DNA from: Ruminococcus sp. UBA4240
GTDB lineage: Bacteria; Bacillota; Clostridia; Oscillospirales; Ruminococcaceae
Assembly: GCA_002395525.1 (NCBI GenBank)
Contig: DGXE01000007.1
Location: forward strand, 1 to 40,212
Direction of reading: 5' to 3'
Length of the DNA stretch: 40,212 nt
Part shown: positions 17,816 through 24,343 of the stretch, piece by piece
Layout of the letters: the number at the start of each line of letters is the position of its first letter
Numbering within the stretch: position 1 is the first letter of the stretch
Translations under genes and position numbers: made by a program
The notes under the pieces: model-generated
The model's database searches: none
What the model was told of the DNA's origin: nothing
Seen by the model: the letters and a program-made list of their open reading frames with translations, nothing else

Positions 17816-17844
17816 TTGACTTTTTGGAACGAATGTTGTAGAAT
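17816..17844 (+). promoter_or_regulatory. Promoter of the tRNA-Thr gene
   Basis: TTGACT (17816-17821) and TAGAAT (17839-17844) are spaced 17 bp, about 20 bp before the tRNA. It faces away from the T-box promoter; the two -35 boxes are 29 bp apart. Confidence 0.85.
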
Positions 17845-17864
17845 AAGTAAGTCGCATGACACAG

Positions 17865-17940
17865 GCTGGAATAGCTCAGTTGGTAGAGCAGCGCATTCGT
17901 AATGCGCAGGTCGCGTGTTCAAGTCACGTTTCCAGCTCCA
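17865..17940 (+). tRNA. tRNA-Thr (anticodon CGU)
   Basis: A 76-nt cloverleaf with encoded CCA: acceptor GCTGGAA (17865-17871) pairs with TTCCAGC (17930-17936), discriminator T, CCA 17938-17940. The anticodon stem-loop is GCGCA-TTCGTAA-TGCGC with CGT at 17898-17900, reading ACG. The T stem GCGTG/CACGT closes TTCAAGT. It stands alone between its own promoter and terminator. Confidence 0.96.
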
Positions 17941-17961
17941 GTGGGGAGCCCCCGCAGACAT

Positions 17962-17988
17962 ATGCGCCTCATTAAAAATGGGGCGCAT
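17962..17988 (+). terminator. Terminator of the tRNA-Thr gene
   Basis: ATGCGCCTCAT pairs with ATGGGGCGCAT (11 bp with one G-U) around TAAAA and is followed by TTGTT. Confidence 0.8.
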
Positions 17989-18033
17989 TTGTTCGCACTC
18001 CGAAGAGTATCAAATCTGCAGCATATACACAGT

Positions 18034-18067
18034 AAAGCCCGCACCCGGTATGACAGGTGCGGGCTTT
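18034..18067. terminator. Terminator at the end of the DUF6062 gene
   Basis: A 12-bp perfect stem (AAAGCCCGCACC and its complement at 18056-18067) with a 10-nt loop. It lies six bases beyond the leftward gene's stop; the right edge CTTTTTC also suits rightward termination. Confidence 0.85.
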
Positions 18068-18073
18068 TTCATG

Positions 18074-18757
18074 TCAATCCCTTGATGTGAGGAATTTTAT
18101 GCTTCGCTCTATGCTGTCCTTTGAGCTGCCCCAGTCCGCATCCTTGGCCGTGTTGCGGTAGTCGTACATGGAGCAGTACTTGGAAACATCTCCGTAAAGG
18201 GTCTTTATGTAGGGGAGTATAAGGTCGGAAGCCAGCTTCTCAAAGTTTTCAAGCTCCTTGCCTTTAAGGTATTTCGGAGCGTTCTCCAGCAGCATATCAT
18301 AGTGGGGAAGGCAGATGTATTCCCTTGTGGAGAACCTGCCTGCCACCTCACGGTCGCCTATCATCTCAAAGAATGTCCTGAGCAGCCGCTGAAAGCCCCA
18401 GTCTACCTTGTCGCACACAAAGCATCCTGTGTTTATGTCGGAGATGCGCCTCTTCTTCGCATCCTTCGGCTCAAAGAGCTTTTTCCGTGCCGATACGGTG
18501 CCCCCCAGCTCGTCAAGGTGAGTTTGCAGCATAAGCGCCAGTGAAAGGCGGTTCTTCTGTTTTAGCATCATTTTGAAATGGGGGTGGCAGAAGCCTGCCT
18601 TGTTGGTCTCTATCCGCACATCAGGCTCCATCATGGCAGCGCCCATGATGTATTCCACAGTGCGCTGCTCCAGGGTATCCCGCAGATGACAGAAGGGACA
18701 GCCCTCATCGGGTTCGAGTATCTCGCTTATGGGTATGGTGAGCAGTGATTCACGCAT
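18074..18757 (-). CDS. DUF6062-like protein with two Cys/His clusters
   Basis: A 227-residue soluble protein that I place, with moderate confidence, in DUF6062. Two similar halves each hold a CxxC pair followed by a C-x-x-H: CPFC (about residue 18) with FCHPHF, and CFVC (about 110) with YICLPHY. This layout suggests two metal or Fe-S sites, but function is unknown. The ATG at 18757 was chosen for AAGGAGGGG just upstream; an in-frame codon 27 bases earlier precedes that site. It follows the binding-protein gene by 47 bp and is probably cotranscribed with it, then ends at a terminator. Confidence 0.75.
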   Translation of the reverse strand: MRESLLTIPISEILEPDEGCPFCHLRDTLEQRTVEYIMGAAMMEPDVRIETNKAGFCHPHFKMMLKQKNRLSLALMLQTHLDELGGTVSARKKLFEPKDAKKRRISDINTGCFVCDKVDWGFQRLLRTFFEMIGDREVAGRFSTREYICLPHYDMLLENAPKYLKGKELENFEKLASDLILPYIKTLYGDVSKYCSMYDYRNTAKDADWGSSKDSIERSIKFLTSRD

Positions 18758-18804
18758 AGCAGCCCCTCCTTGTACGGCAGTCATCAGTTCTCATTTGGAT
18801 GAGA

Positions 18805-19806
18805 TCAGTATTTGTCGGGATATATGAGCTTTGCCATTTCCTCCATTGCCTCTATCACATGGGCGTTGGGACGGTTGGAGGTGTTCTCGTCAACATAGTA
18901 GATGGCACCGCTCTTGACAGCCTTCGTGTTCTCCCAGCCTGCACGGGATGAAATGCTCCCTGCCACGTTGGGCACATAGGACACAGAATGAAGGATGATG
19001 TCCGGGTCTGCGGCAATGGCAGCCTCCTCGGAGAATGCGGGCCAGCCCTCCTCCGTGCCGGCGGCATTTACAGCGCCTATGGCGTTTATCATCTCGTCAA
19101 TGAAGGTGCCGCTGCCCACGGTGTATATGGTGGGATAGCTGTCATCGGGGACGGAGAGCCAGAACATGACGCTCTTTTTCTCCTCGGCGGGTATGGTGTC
19201 GCCTATGGCCTTGAGCTCGTCGAATCTTGCCTGCATATCATCGGCGGTCTTTTCCGCCTTTTCCTCTTCACCCACGCAGGCACCGATAAAGCGGATGTCG
19301 TCCTCTATGGCTGCAATGGAAGCACTGCTGGGTATATCCGCAACACACACCCCGGCATTGACCACATTGATGTAGGGATTGTCCCCTCCCGCATAGACCA
19401 TGCCGGAAGTGAACACGATGTCAGGCTCTAAAGCCACCATGCTCTCCTGATCGGGCTCATACATGGAGTATACGGGGATATCGGCTGCCAGCCTGTCCGC
19501 ATAGCTCATTGAATACTCATCCACCGCAACTATTTTATCCGCAAGGCCGAAGTCCAGCAGAGTCTGTGTGGTGGCAGGGTTGAGGGAGATTATCCTGTCC
19601 ACCTCATCGGGGATGGTTATGGGATTGCCCGCCCTGTCGGTATCGGGCTTGGCTGTGCTGTCTGCAACCGGGGCAGCAGTCTCAGCCGCAGTCTCAGCAG
19701 AAGTATCAGCCGCAGCTGTCTGGGAAGCGGTCTGTGATGCGCCCTGCCCGCAGGCGGTAAGCAGCATACACGCCGCAGTGATGGTAAGTAACAGTTTCTT
19801 GTTCAT
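18805..19806 (-). CDS. FecB/BtuF-type ABC substrate-binding lipoprotein
   Basis: A 333-residue lipoprotein: signal peptide MKK-like with lipobox LTAC (C19), an Ala/Thr-rich spacer to about residue 55, then a Peripla_BP_2 fold with the family pattern GNPITIPDEVDRIISLNPATT and VALEPDIVFTSG. Such proteins capture Fe-siderophores, haem or cobalamin for FecCD-type importers. A matching permease and ATPase are encoded at 21040-22850 on the same strand but in a separate transcript; the metF gene between them makes cobalamin possible, though no cobalamin riboswitch is visible upstream. GGAGGAAAAGCA precedes the ATG and a consensus promoter lies at 19870-19898. Confidence 0.9.
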   Translation of the reverse strand: MNKKLLLTITAACMLLTACGQGASQTASQTAAADTSAETAAETAAPVADSTAKPDTDRAGNPITIPDEVDRIISLNPATTQTLLDFGLADKIVAVDEYSMSYADRLAADIPVYSMYEPDQESMVALEPDIVFTSGMVYAGGDNPYINVVNAGVCVADIPSSASIAAIEDDIRFIGACVGEEEKAEKTADDMQARFDELKAIGDTIPAEEKKSVMFWLSVPDDSYPTIYTVGSGTFIDEMINAIGAVNAAGTEEGWPAFSEEAAIAADPDIILHSVSYVPNVAGSISSRAGWENTKAVKSGAIYYVDENTSNRPNAHVIEAMEEMAKLIYPDKY

Positions 19807-19829
19807 TGCTTTTCCTCCGTTTGGTCAGC

Positions 19830-19864
19830 TTGCCGGCACAGGAGCTCCTCCGGCACACCGGCAA
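19830..19864 (-). promoter_or_regulatory. Inverted repeat in the 5' UTR of the binding-protein gene
   Basis: TTGCCGG (19830-19836) and CCGGCAA (19858-19864) enclose GGAGCTCC. The element sits between the transcription start and the ribosome site, so it may be an operator or an RNA hairpin. The regulator is unknown. Confidence 0.45.
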
Positions 19865-19869
19865 TGAAC

Positions 19870-19898
19870 ATTATACAACCCGCTGCATATTTTGTCAA
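19870..19898 (-). promoter_or_regulatory. Consensus promoter of the binding-protein gene
   Basis: On the minus strand a perfect TTGACA (19893-19898), a 17-bp spacer and a perfect TATAAT (19870-19875). Confidence 0.9.
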
Positions 19899-19920
19899 GC
19901 ATGATGAGCTGCGAATTTTA

Positions 19921-19950
19921 TTGACATATGCTTATAAAGGCTTATATAGA
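19921..19950 (+). promoter_or_regulatory. Promoter-like sequence facing a gene-free spacer
   Basis: TTGACA (19921-19926) and TATAGA (19945-19950) are spaced 18 bp on the plus strand and point into 19958-20108, which has no convincing gene on that strand. See the finding on a candidate small RNA. Confidence 0.5.
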
Positions 19951-19990
19951 TATTATGGGTACAGTTGATCCCAGTCACTGCACACTTTCA

Positions 19991-20127
19991 TTACAAAGCA
20001 AACCAAGCGCAGCGAGCAAAGAGGGAATCAGGCTATCGAGCCTCCGTCACCCAACTGTACACTGTACACTCGGACAACAGCTGCCAAAGAGGCAGGCAAG
20101 CCCTCCCATTATGCATTATTCATTATT
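19991..20127. repeat. Composite intergenic repeat with heptamer tracts
   Basis: A core at 19991-20042 (beginning TTACAAAGCAAACC and including AAAGAGG and a hairpin AGGCT-ATCG-AGCCT) matches in inverted orientation the sequence at 24213-24256. It is followed by ACTGTAC twice (20054-20067), a hairpin CTGCC-AAAGA-GGCAG (20081-20095), and CATTATG, CATTATT, CATTATT (20107-20127). The last tract contains the metF stop codon. Confidence 0.6.
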
Positions 20128-20981
20128 ATGCTGCTCAGTGCCTTCATTATCCCTGCCGCTATGTGGGGCTTGTTCATGGAGTATACATGGATGTGGTTCA
20201 CATTGTTTGCTATAAGGTCGATTATCTGCTCTGTGGCGTATATGACCCCCGCCTGCTCCATTTTGGCAGGGTCATCCCCGAATCTGTCCACCATAGTGCG
20301 GAAGCGCTGGGGTATGGTGGCTCCGGACAGTGCCACGGAGCGTGCCACCTGCTTTACATTGGTGATGGGCATGATACCAGGCAGCACCGGCACTTCTATC
20401 CCCTTTTCCCGTATGCGGTAGAGGAAGTTGTAGAGGGTGTTGTTGTCAAAGAACATCTGTGTGGTGAGGAAGTCACAGCCTGCCTCCACCTTTTCCTTCA
20501 GGTGCAGGATGTCCTCGCTCTGACGCTCACATTCAACGTGCCCCTCGGGATAGCAGGCGCCGCCTATGCAAATGTCCGGTGCAACGCTCTTTATGTCATA
20601 GATGAGCTGTGAGGCGTGGGCATAGTCAAAGACCGTGCGGCCTTCCTTCGGGATATCTCCCCGCAGTGCCATTATGTTCTCTATCCCCTTGGAACGGTAC
20701 TCCTCCACCATGCCCTTTACGTATTCCCTTGTGGATGATACACAGGTAAGGTGCGCCAGCACCGGTGTGGAGTATCTCTCCTGGATACGGTAGGCAAGCT
20801 CTGCGGTGTTGCGGGAGGTGCCGCCCCCCGCCCCGTAGGTCACGCTCATGAAATGAGGGTGCAGCGAGGCTATCTCCTCCGCCGCCCTTTCCACGGAGTC
20901 GAATTTGTCATCGGTCTTGGGAGGGAACACCTCGAAGGAGATGGTCACCTCATTGTTTTTAAGTATGTCTGTAACTTTCAT
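20109..20981 (-). CDS. metF: 5,10-methylenetetrahydrofolate reductase
   Basis: A 290-residue TIM-barrel flavoenzyme reducing methylene-THF to methyl-THF, the methyl donor for methionine synthesis. Family motifs present: ISFEVFPPKTD at the start with the catalytic-type Glu, HPHFMSVTYGAGGGTSRNT, NIMALRGDIPK, FLTTQMFFDN and LPGIMPITN. The ATG at 20981 follows GGAAAGGATAAT; longer in-frame extensions would add about 34 basic, low-complexity residues derived from the upstream repeat. It is the last gene of the leftward nucleoside-kinase/permease/ATPase transcript. The last residues (IMNNA) are encoded by a heptamer repeat. Confidence 0.95.
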   Translation of the reverse strand: MKVTDILKNNEVTISFEVFPPKTDDKFDSVERAAEEIASLHPHFMSVTYGAGGGTSRNTAELAYRIQERYSTPVLAHLTCVSSTREYVKGMVEEYRSKGIENIMALRGDIPKEGRTVFDYAHASQLIYDIKSVAPDICIGGACYPEGHVECERQSEDILHLKEKVEAGCDFLTTQMFFDNNTLYNFLYRIREKGIEVPVLPGIMPITNVKQVARSVALSGATIPQRFRTMVDRFGDDPAKMEQAGVIYATEQIIDLIANNVNHIHVYSMNKPHIAAGIMKALSSIIMNNA

Positions 20982-21007
20982 ATTATCCTTTCCGCTTAAA
21001 GCTGCTC

Positions 21008-21042
21008 CTGACTTCTGCCGTGCTTTTTGCTTCCTGCATCTA
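21008..21042. repeat. Degenerate heptamer tract between metF and the ABC ATPase
   Basis: Five consecutive seven-base units (CTGACTT, CTGCCGT, GCTTTTT, GCTTCCT, GCATCTA) share phase with one another; the last overlaps the ATPase stop codon. The repetition is imperfect. Confidence 0.4.
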
Positions 21043-21828
21043 TTTCCAGTATTCTGCCATTTCCTGCATGACGGCATAGGCATCCATGCCGTATGCGGCT
21101 TTCAGTGCGTCTCTCAGGTCTAAGCTTTCGATCCTGTCATACATGAGGATCTTACCCTCTTTTACAAATATCATATACTCCGCCATGCTCCGTGCAAGGC
21201 TCAGATCATGATGAACGCCTATGAGGGTGTTTTGGTAGGATATGCCGTCCACCTCGGTGTGACCCTGCTTCCAGCGCATAAGGTATTCCATCAGCTCTGT
21301 CCGGTATTTCAGGTCGAGGAAATTCATAGGCTCATCAAGGAGTATTATGGGTGTCTGCTGGGCAAATACCCGTGCCAGGCACACCCTCTGCCGCTGCCCC
21401 CCGGAAAGCTCTGTCACCTTTTTTTCAGCCGCATCTTCAAGCCCTGTTTCGCACAGGGCTCTTTCTGTTGCGCCCCTGTCCGGGTCGGTGCCGAATATGC
21501 CCCTCTTGTGGACATATCTGCCCATTGCCACCGCTTCCCTCACGGTAAAGTCGGGGCTGCCCCCCTCGTCGGCCTCCATGACGGATACGTAGCGGGCAAT
21601 GTCACGGCGCTTCATCCTGCTTATGTCATGCCCAGCCAAAGTGACTGTGCCGCTGGTATCCACCATGCCGCACATCGCCCGCAGAAGAGTAGTCTTGCCG
21701 CTGCCGTTTATCCCCACAACGCTCACCGACACGCCGAAGGGTATGTCAAGGCTTGCGTTTTCAAGCACGTTTTTTCCTCTGACGTAGCAGGCGTTCACGT
21801 TTTTCATGCTGACTGCATAGTCTGTCAA
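21040..21828 (-). CDS. FecE/BtuD-type ABC transporter ATP-binding protein
   Basis: A 262-residue ATPase of an iron-siderophore/haem/cobalamin importer. Walker A is GINGSGKTTLL, the signature LSGGQRQRVCLARV, Walker B PIILLDEPMNFLD, and the H-loop lies in IGVHHDLSLARSM. The start ATG overlaps the permease stop by four bases (ATGA), a coupled pair. No binding protein is encoded next to it; the nearest candidate is the lipoprotein at 18805-19806. Substrate not determinable from sequence. Confidence 0.93.
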   Translation of the reverse strand: MTDYAVSMKNVNACYVRGKNVLENASLDIPFGVSVSVVGINGSGKTTLLRAMCGMVDTSGTVTLAGHDISRMKRRDIARYVSVMEADEGGSPDFTVREAVAMGRYVHKRGIFGTDPDRGATERALCETGLEDAAEKKVTELSGGQRQRVCLARVFAQQTPIILLDEPMNFLDLKYRTELMEYLMRWKQGHTEVDGISYQNTLIGVHHDLSLARSMAEYMIFVKEGKILMYDRIESLDLRDALKAAYGMDAYAVMQEMAEYWK

Positions 21829-22850
21829 AGCTTTTTCCTCCCGAAGAAAAGATAGGCAAAGAAGGGTGCGCCGATCATGGCGGTCACCGCCCCTACCGAG
21901 ATCTCACGGGGAGCGAACAGGGAGCGGGAAACCAGATCGCACAGCGCCATGAAGGTGCCCCCGTACAGCATGGACAGCGGAAGGAGCTTCTTGTGCCCGG
22001 GGCCGAATATCCGCCTTACCACATGGGGGGCGATAAGATCCACAAAGCCGATTATCCCCGAAAAGCAGACGGAGACCCCTGTCAGCACGGAGGCTATGAG
22101 CAGCAGCACCACCCGTGACCGTGAGGTGTTTACCCCCATAGCCGTGCTCTGCCGCTCGCCGAAGGTGAGCATATCAAGCTCGGAGGACATACACATGAGC
22201 ACTGCAAGGCACAGTATATCCACAGCCCCCATAATGGCTGCATTGTAGAATGTGCTGCCCCCGAAGGAGCCCATCTGCCAAAGCTGAATACGGGCTGTAT
22301 ACCTTATGTCAAAGGAGGACACAAGGACTATTACCGCATTGAGGAACAGCGACAGCACCATTCCCGTGAGTATCACCGCATAATTCCTTGAGGAGCCGGA
22401 GACCAGCCGTGAAAGGGCGAGTGCCGCCGCCACAGTCAGAAAGCCGCAGACAAAGCCTGAGAGCGGCATGAGCACTCTGCCTGTGAGCAGCAGTGGGAAA
22501 TAGGAGGAGGCTATCATCACCCCTGTCACCCCCACGGATGCCCCGGAGGACACCCCAAGGGTATAGGCGGAGGCAAGGGGATTTTGCAGCACGGACTGCA
22601 TGATGACCCCTCCCGCAGAAAGTGCCGCCCCCACCAGAAAGGAGGTCAGCACTCTGGGTATGCGTATATTCCATATTATGGATATCTTGCCGGGCTCGAT
22701 GCCCTCAGCTGAGGTGCCGAATATCTTATGGGCAGCTATGCGTGCTATCTGCAACGGGGATGTGTCCACGCTGCCCACACGCACGCACAGGTACAGAAGA
22801 AGGACACACAGCACCACGGATAGGGGGAGAACAAAGGATCTTTTAGTCAT
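21825..22850 (-). CDS. FecCD-family ABC transporter permease
   Basis: A 341-residue integral membrane protein with about nine to ten hydrophobic segments. Family patterns are IRIPRVLTSFLVGAALSAGG, MQSVLQNPLASAYTLGVSSG and, near the C-terminus, GIIGFVDLIAPHVVRRIFG, the loop contacting the ATPase. It starts seven bases after the nucleoside-kinase-like gene and overlaps the ATPase gene, so the three are one transcript. It forms the channel for a metal chelate or cobalamin-like substrate. Confidence 0.94.
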   Translation of the reverse strand: MTKRSFVLPLSVVLCVLLLYLCVRVGSVDTSPLQIARIAAHKIFGTSAEGIEPGKISIIWNIRIPRVLTSFLVGAALSAGGVIMQSVLQNPLASAYTLGVSSGASVGVTGVMIASSYFPLLLTGRVLMPLSGFVCGFLTVAAALALSRLVSGSSRNYAVILTGMVLSLFLNAVIVLVSSFDIRYTARIQLWQMGSFGGSTFYNAAIMGAVDILCLAVLMCMSSELDMLTFGERQSTAMGVNTSRSRVVLLLIASVLTGVSVCFSGIIGFVDLIAPHVVRRIFGPGHKKLLPLSMLYGGTFMALCDLVSRSLFAPREISVGAVTAMIGAPFFAYLFFGRKKL

Positions 22851-22857
22851 AGCAGTG

Positions 22858-23799
22858 TCAGTATTCCAGCTCGCTGCCCCCGATGAATTCCCTTACGATG
22901 GAGTTTTTCCACACATATTCGGGATCCACAGGGTCGATCTCTTCAAGAAAGCGCATGATGAAGTTATAGGCATCATAGCCGCACAGGGCATCGTGATCCT
23001 CTCTGAGGCTCCGGTAGAGAACGTGCTTGTACACAGAAAGCTCAAAGGGCATAAAGGTGTCTACCCTGATGTCTGCACGGTTTCTGAAGGGCATGATGTA
23101 CAGCTGTTCCCCACGGGTCACGCTGGGGAGCATGGAGAAGGTCTCACGCAGCCCCCTCTTGCGGAAAAGGCTGTCCCGGCACAGGCGGCGCAGGAGGTTT
23201 ATGTGCCTGGCACAGAGCATCTCCCCCTCATCATCACGGACACGGGTGTTCACCGACACGAATATCTTGCTGCAATACTCGTCCACAGCCCCTGTGACTA
23301 TGGGGTTGAGGGCGTGTATCCCCTCTATGATGATGTATTCCCCCTCGCTGCGCTGCAGGGGAGTATAGCCCCGCCTTGACTGATCCGCAAAGCGGAACAG
23401 GGGCATCTGCACCTCCTGCCCCATTGCCAGCTTTTCCAGATGCTCGCAGAACAGAGGGATATCAAGCCTTTGGGGTGACTCAAGGTCAACGTTTCCGTTT
23501 TCGTCACGGGGAATGTCCCTGTGCTCAAATTCAGAGGCGGGGAGGAAGTAGTTGTCCATGGAGATGACGGATGCCTGCCCCCCCATTTCCTCAATGCGCC
23601 CTACGATGCGCAGGGCTGTGGTGGTCTTCCCCGACCCGGAGGGACCCGACAGCAGCACGACGTGCTTTTCAGGGGCATCAAGCATCATGCGGACAGCCTC
23701 TTCCACATATGCGGAATAGTTTTCCTCGGAGAGCTGCATGATCTCCTCAGGTTCCTTCACCATTCTGTTGAGGGATCTGGTTTTGATAAATCTTTTCAT
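22858..23799 (-). CDS. Uridine kinase-like P-loop kinase
   Basis: A 313-residue cytoplasmic kinase of the uridine kinase/phosphoribulokinase superfamily. Walker A is SGPSGSGKTTTALR (about residues 51-64), then SVISMDNYFLP with the family's substrate-binding Asp, LDIPLFCEHL, and YIIIEGIHALNP as the second conserved block. It is longer than typical Udk (about 210 residues) through N- and C-terminal extensions and resembles the group annotated as nucleoside kinases in Clostridia. The phosphate acceptor is unproven. It is followed by the permease gene after seven bases and preceded by a small orphan gene after 21. Confidence 0.85.
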   Translation of the reverse strand: MKRFIKTRSLNRMVKEPEEIMQLSEENYSAYVEEAVRMMLDAPEKHVVLLSGPSGSGKTTTALRIVGRIEEMGGQASVISMDNYFLPASEFEHRDIPRDENGNVDLESPQRLDIPLFCEHLEKLAMGQEVQMPLFRFADQSRRGYTPLQRSEGEYIIIEGIHALNPIVTGAVDEYCSKIFVSVNTRVRDDEGEMLCARHINLLRRLCRDSLFRKRGLRETFSMLPSVTRGEQLYIMPFRNRADIRVDTFMPFELSVYKHVLYRSLREDHDALCGYDAYNFIMRFLEEIDPVDPEYVWKNSIVREFIGGSELEY

Positions 23800-23820
23800 A
23801 GTGATACCTTGCTTTTTGAA

Positions 23821-24069
23821 TCAGTTGTACTGTTCATCCAGATAAAGCGACACCCTTGACTGTATATTGGCGGCGCACTGATCCACAGTGGACGCACCGT
23901 CGAAGAAGGGCTTTGCCTCCTCCTCAATTATGGAGTAGATGCGTTTGTTTATCCTGCTGATATGGGTGTTGGAGGCTATGAGATCCGTATGCAGCTTCAC
24001 ATCAGCCTCGCTCATGGTCTCAAGCTTTACCTCAGCGCCTGCAAAGGTGGTGGTCTCCTCCTTTAGCAC
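23821..24069 (-). pseudogene. Orphan C-terminal fragment of a sugar-ABC solute-binding protein
   Basis: An 82-residue frame that resembles only the end of family 1 extracellular sugar-binding proteins (RIYSIIEEEAKPFFDG... followed by ANIQSRVSLYLDEQY). The signal peptide and main lobes, normally some 350 residues, are missing; the frame upstream meets a stop within about 17 codons. It is nevertheless preceded by GGAGG seven bases before a GTG start and by a consensus promoter at 24132-24160. A two-codon frame ATG-TGC-TAA overlaps the start out of frame. It is either a decayed gene whose promoter now serves the downstream operon or a repurposed small protein. Confidence 0.65.
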
Positions 24070-24131
24070 ATAGGTGCCTCCTTTGAAGATCCGGTGCAGG
24101 AAAAAGCCTGTTCATTTCTATTCATTCATCA

Positions 24132-24160
24132 TAATATCACAGTTTTGTCAAAATGTCAAT
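24132..24160 (-). promoter_or_regulatory. Promoter of the kinase/FecCD/metF operon
   Basis: On the minus strand TTGACA (24155-24160), a 17-bp spacer and TATTAT (24132-24137). It precedes the solute-binding-protein fragment and is the only clear promoter for the genes down to metF. Confidence 0.8.
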
Positions 24161-24212
24161 AACACATGGACCTATTTCTGCCGTACGGAATGCAGGATAA
24201 AACGTTGTGACA

Positions 24213-24342
24213 GAGATCGAGCGGCTTGACTTTCTCTGTGCCCGGCTTGCTTTGTGAGGCAGGCAATTCTCCGTCACCAACAGCTATTCACTATCAGCTA
24301 TCAGCTAAACTAAGCGCAGAGGGGAAAGAGGACATCAAGCCC
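24213..24342. repeat. Imperfect inverted repeat with a central heptamer tract
   Basis: The left arm (24213-24256) is the reverse complement of the core seen at 19991-20042; the right arm (24310-24342, CTAAGCGCAGAGG...) is a direct copy of part of it. Between them lie CTCCGTCACC and four heptamers CAGCTAT, TCACTAT, CAGCTAT, CAGCTAA (24281-24308). No gene is seen between 24070 and 24343 apart from the promoter at 24132-24160. Confidence 0.6.
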
Positions 24343-24343
24343 T

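Noticed and set aside
19807..20108. Cobalamin riboswitch before the binding-protein gene
   Set aside because: The promoter is close to the start codon and I see no B12-box-like sequence in the short leader.
19928..20215. A 95-codon plus-strand frame through the repeat and metF 3' end
   Set aside because: Low-complexity translation of the repeat, no ribosome site, and overlap with metF on the opposite strand.
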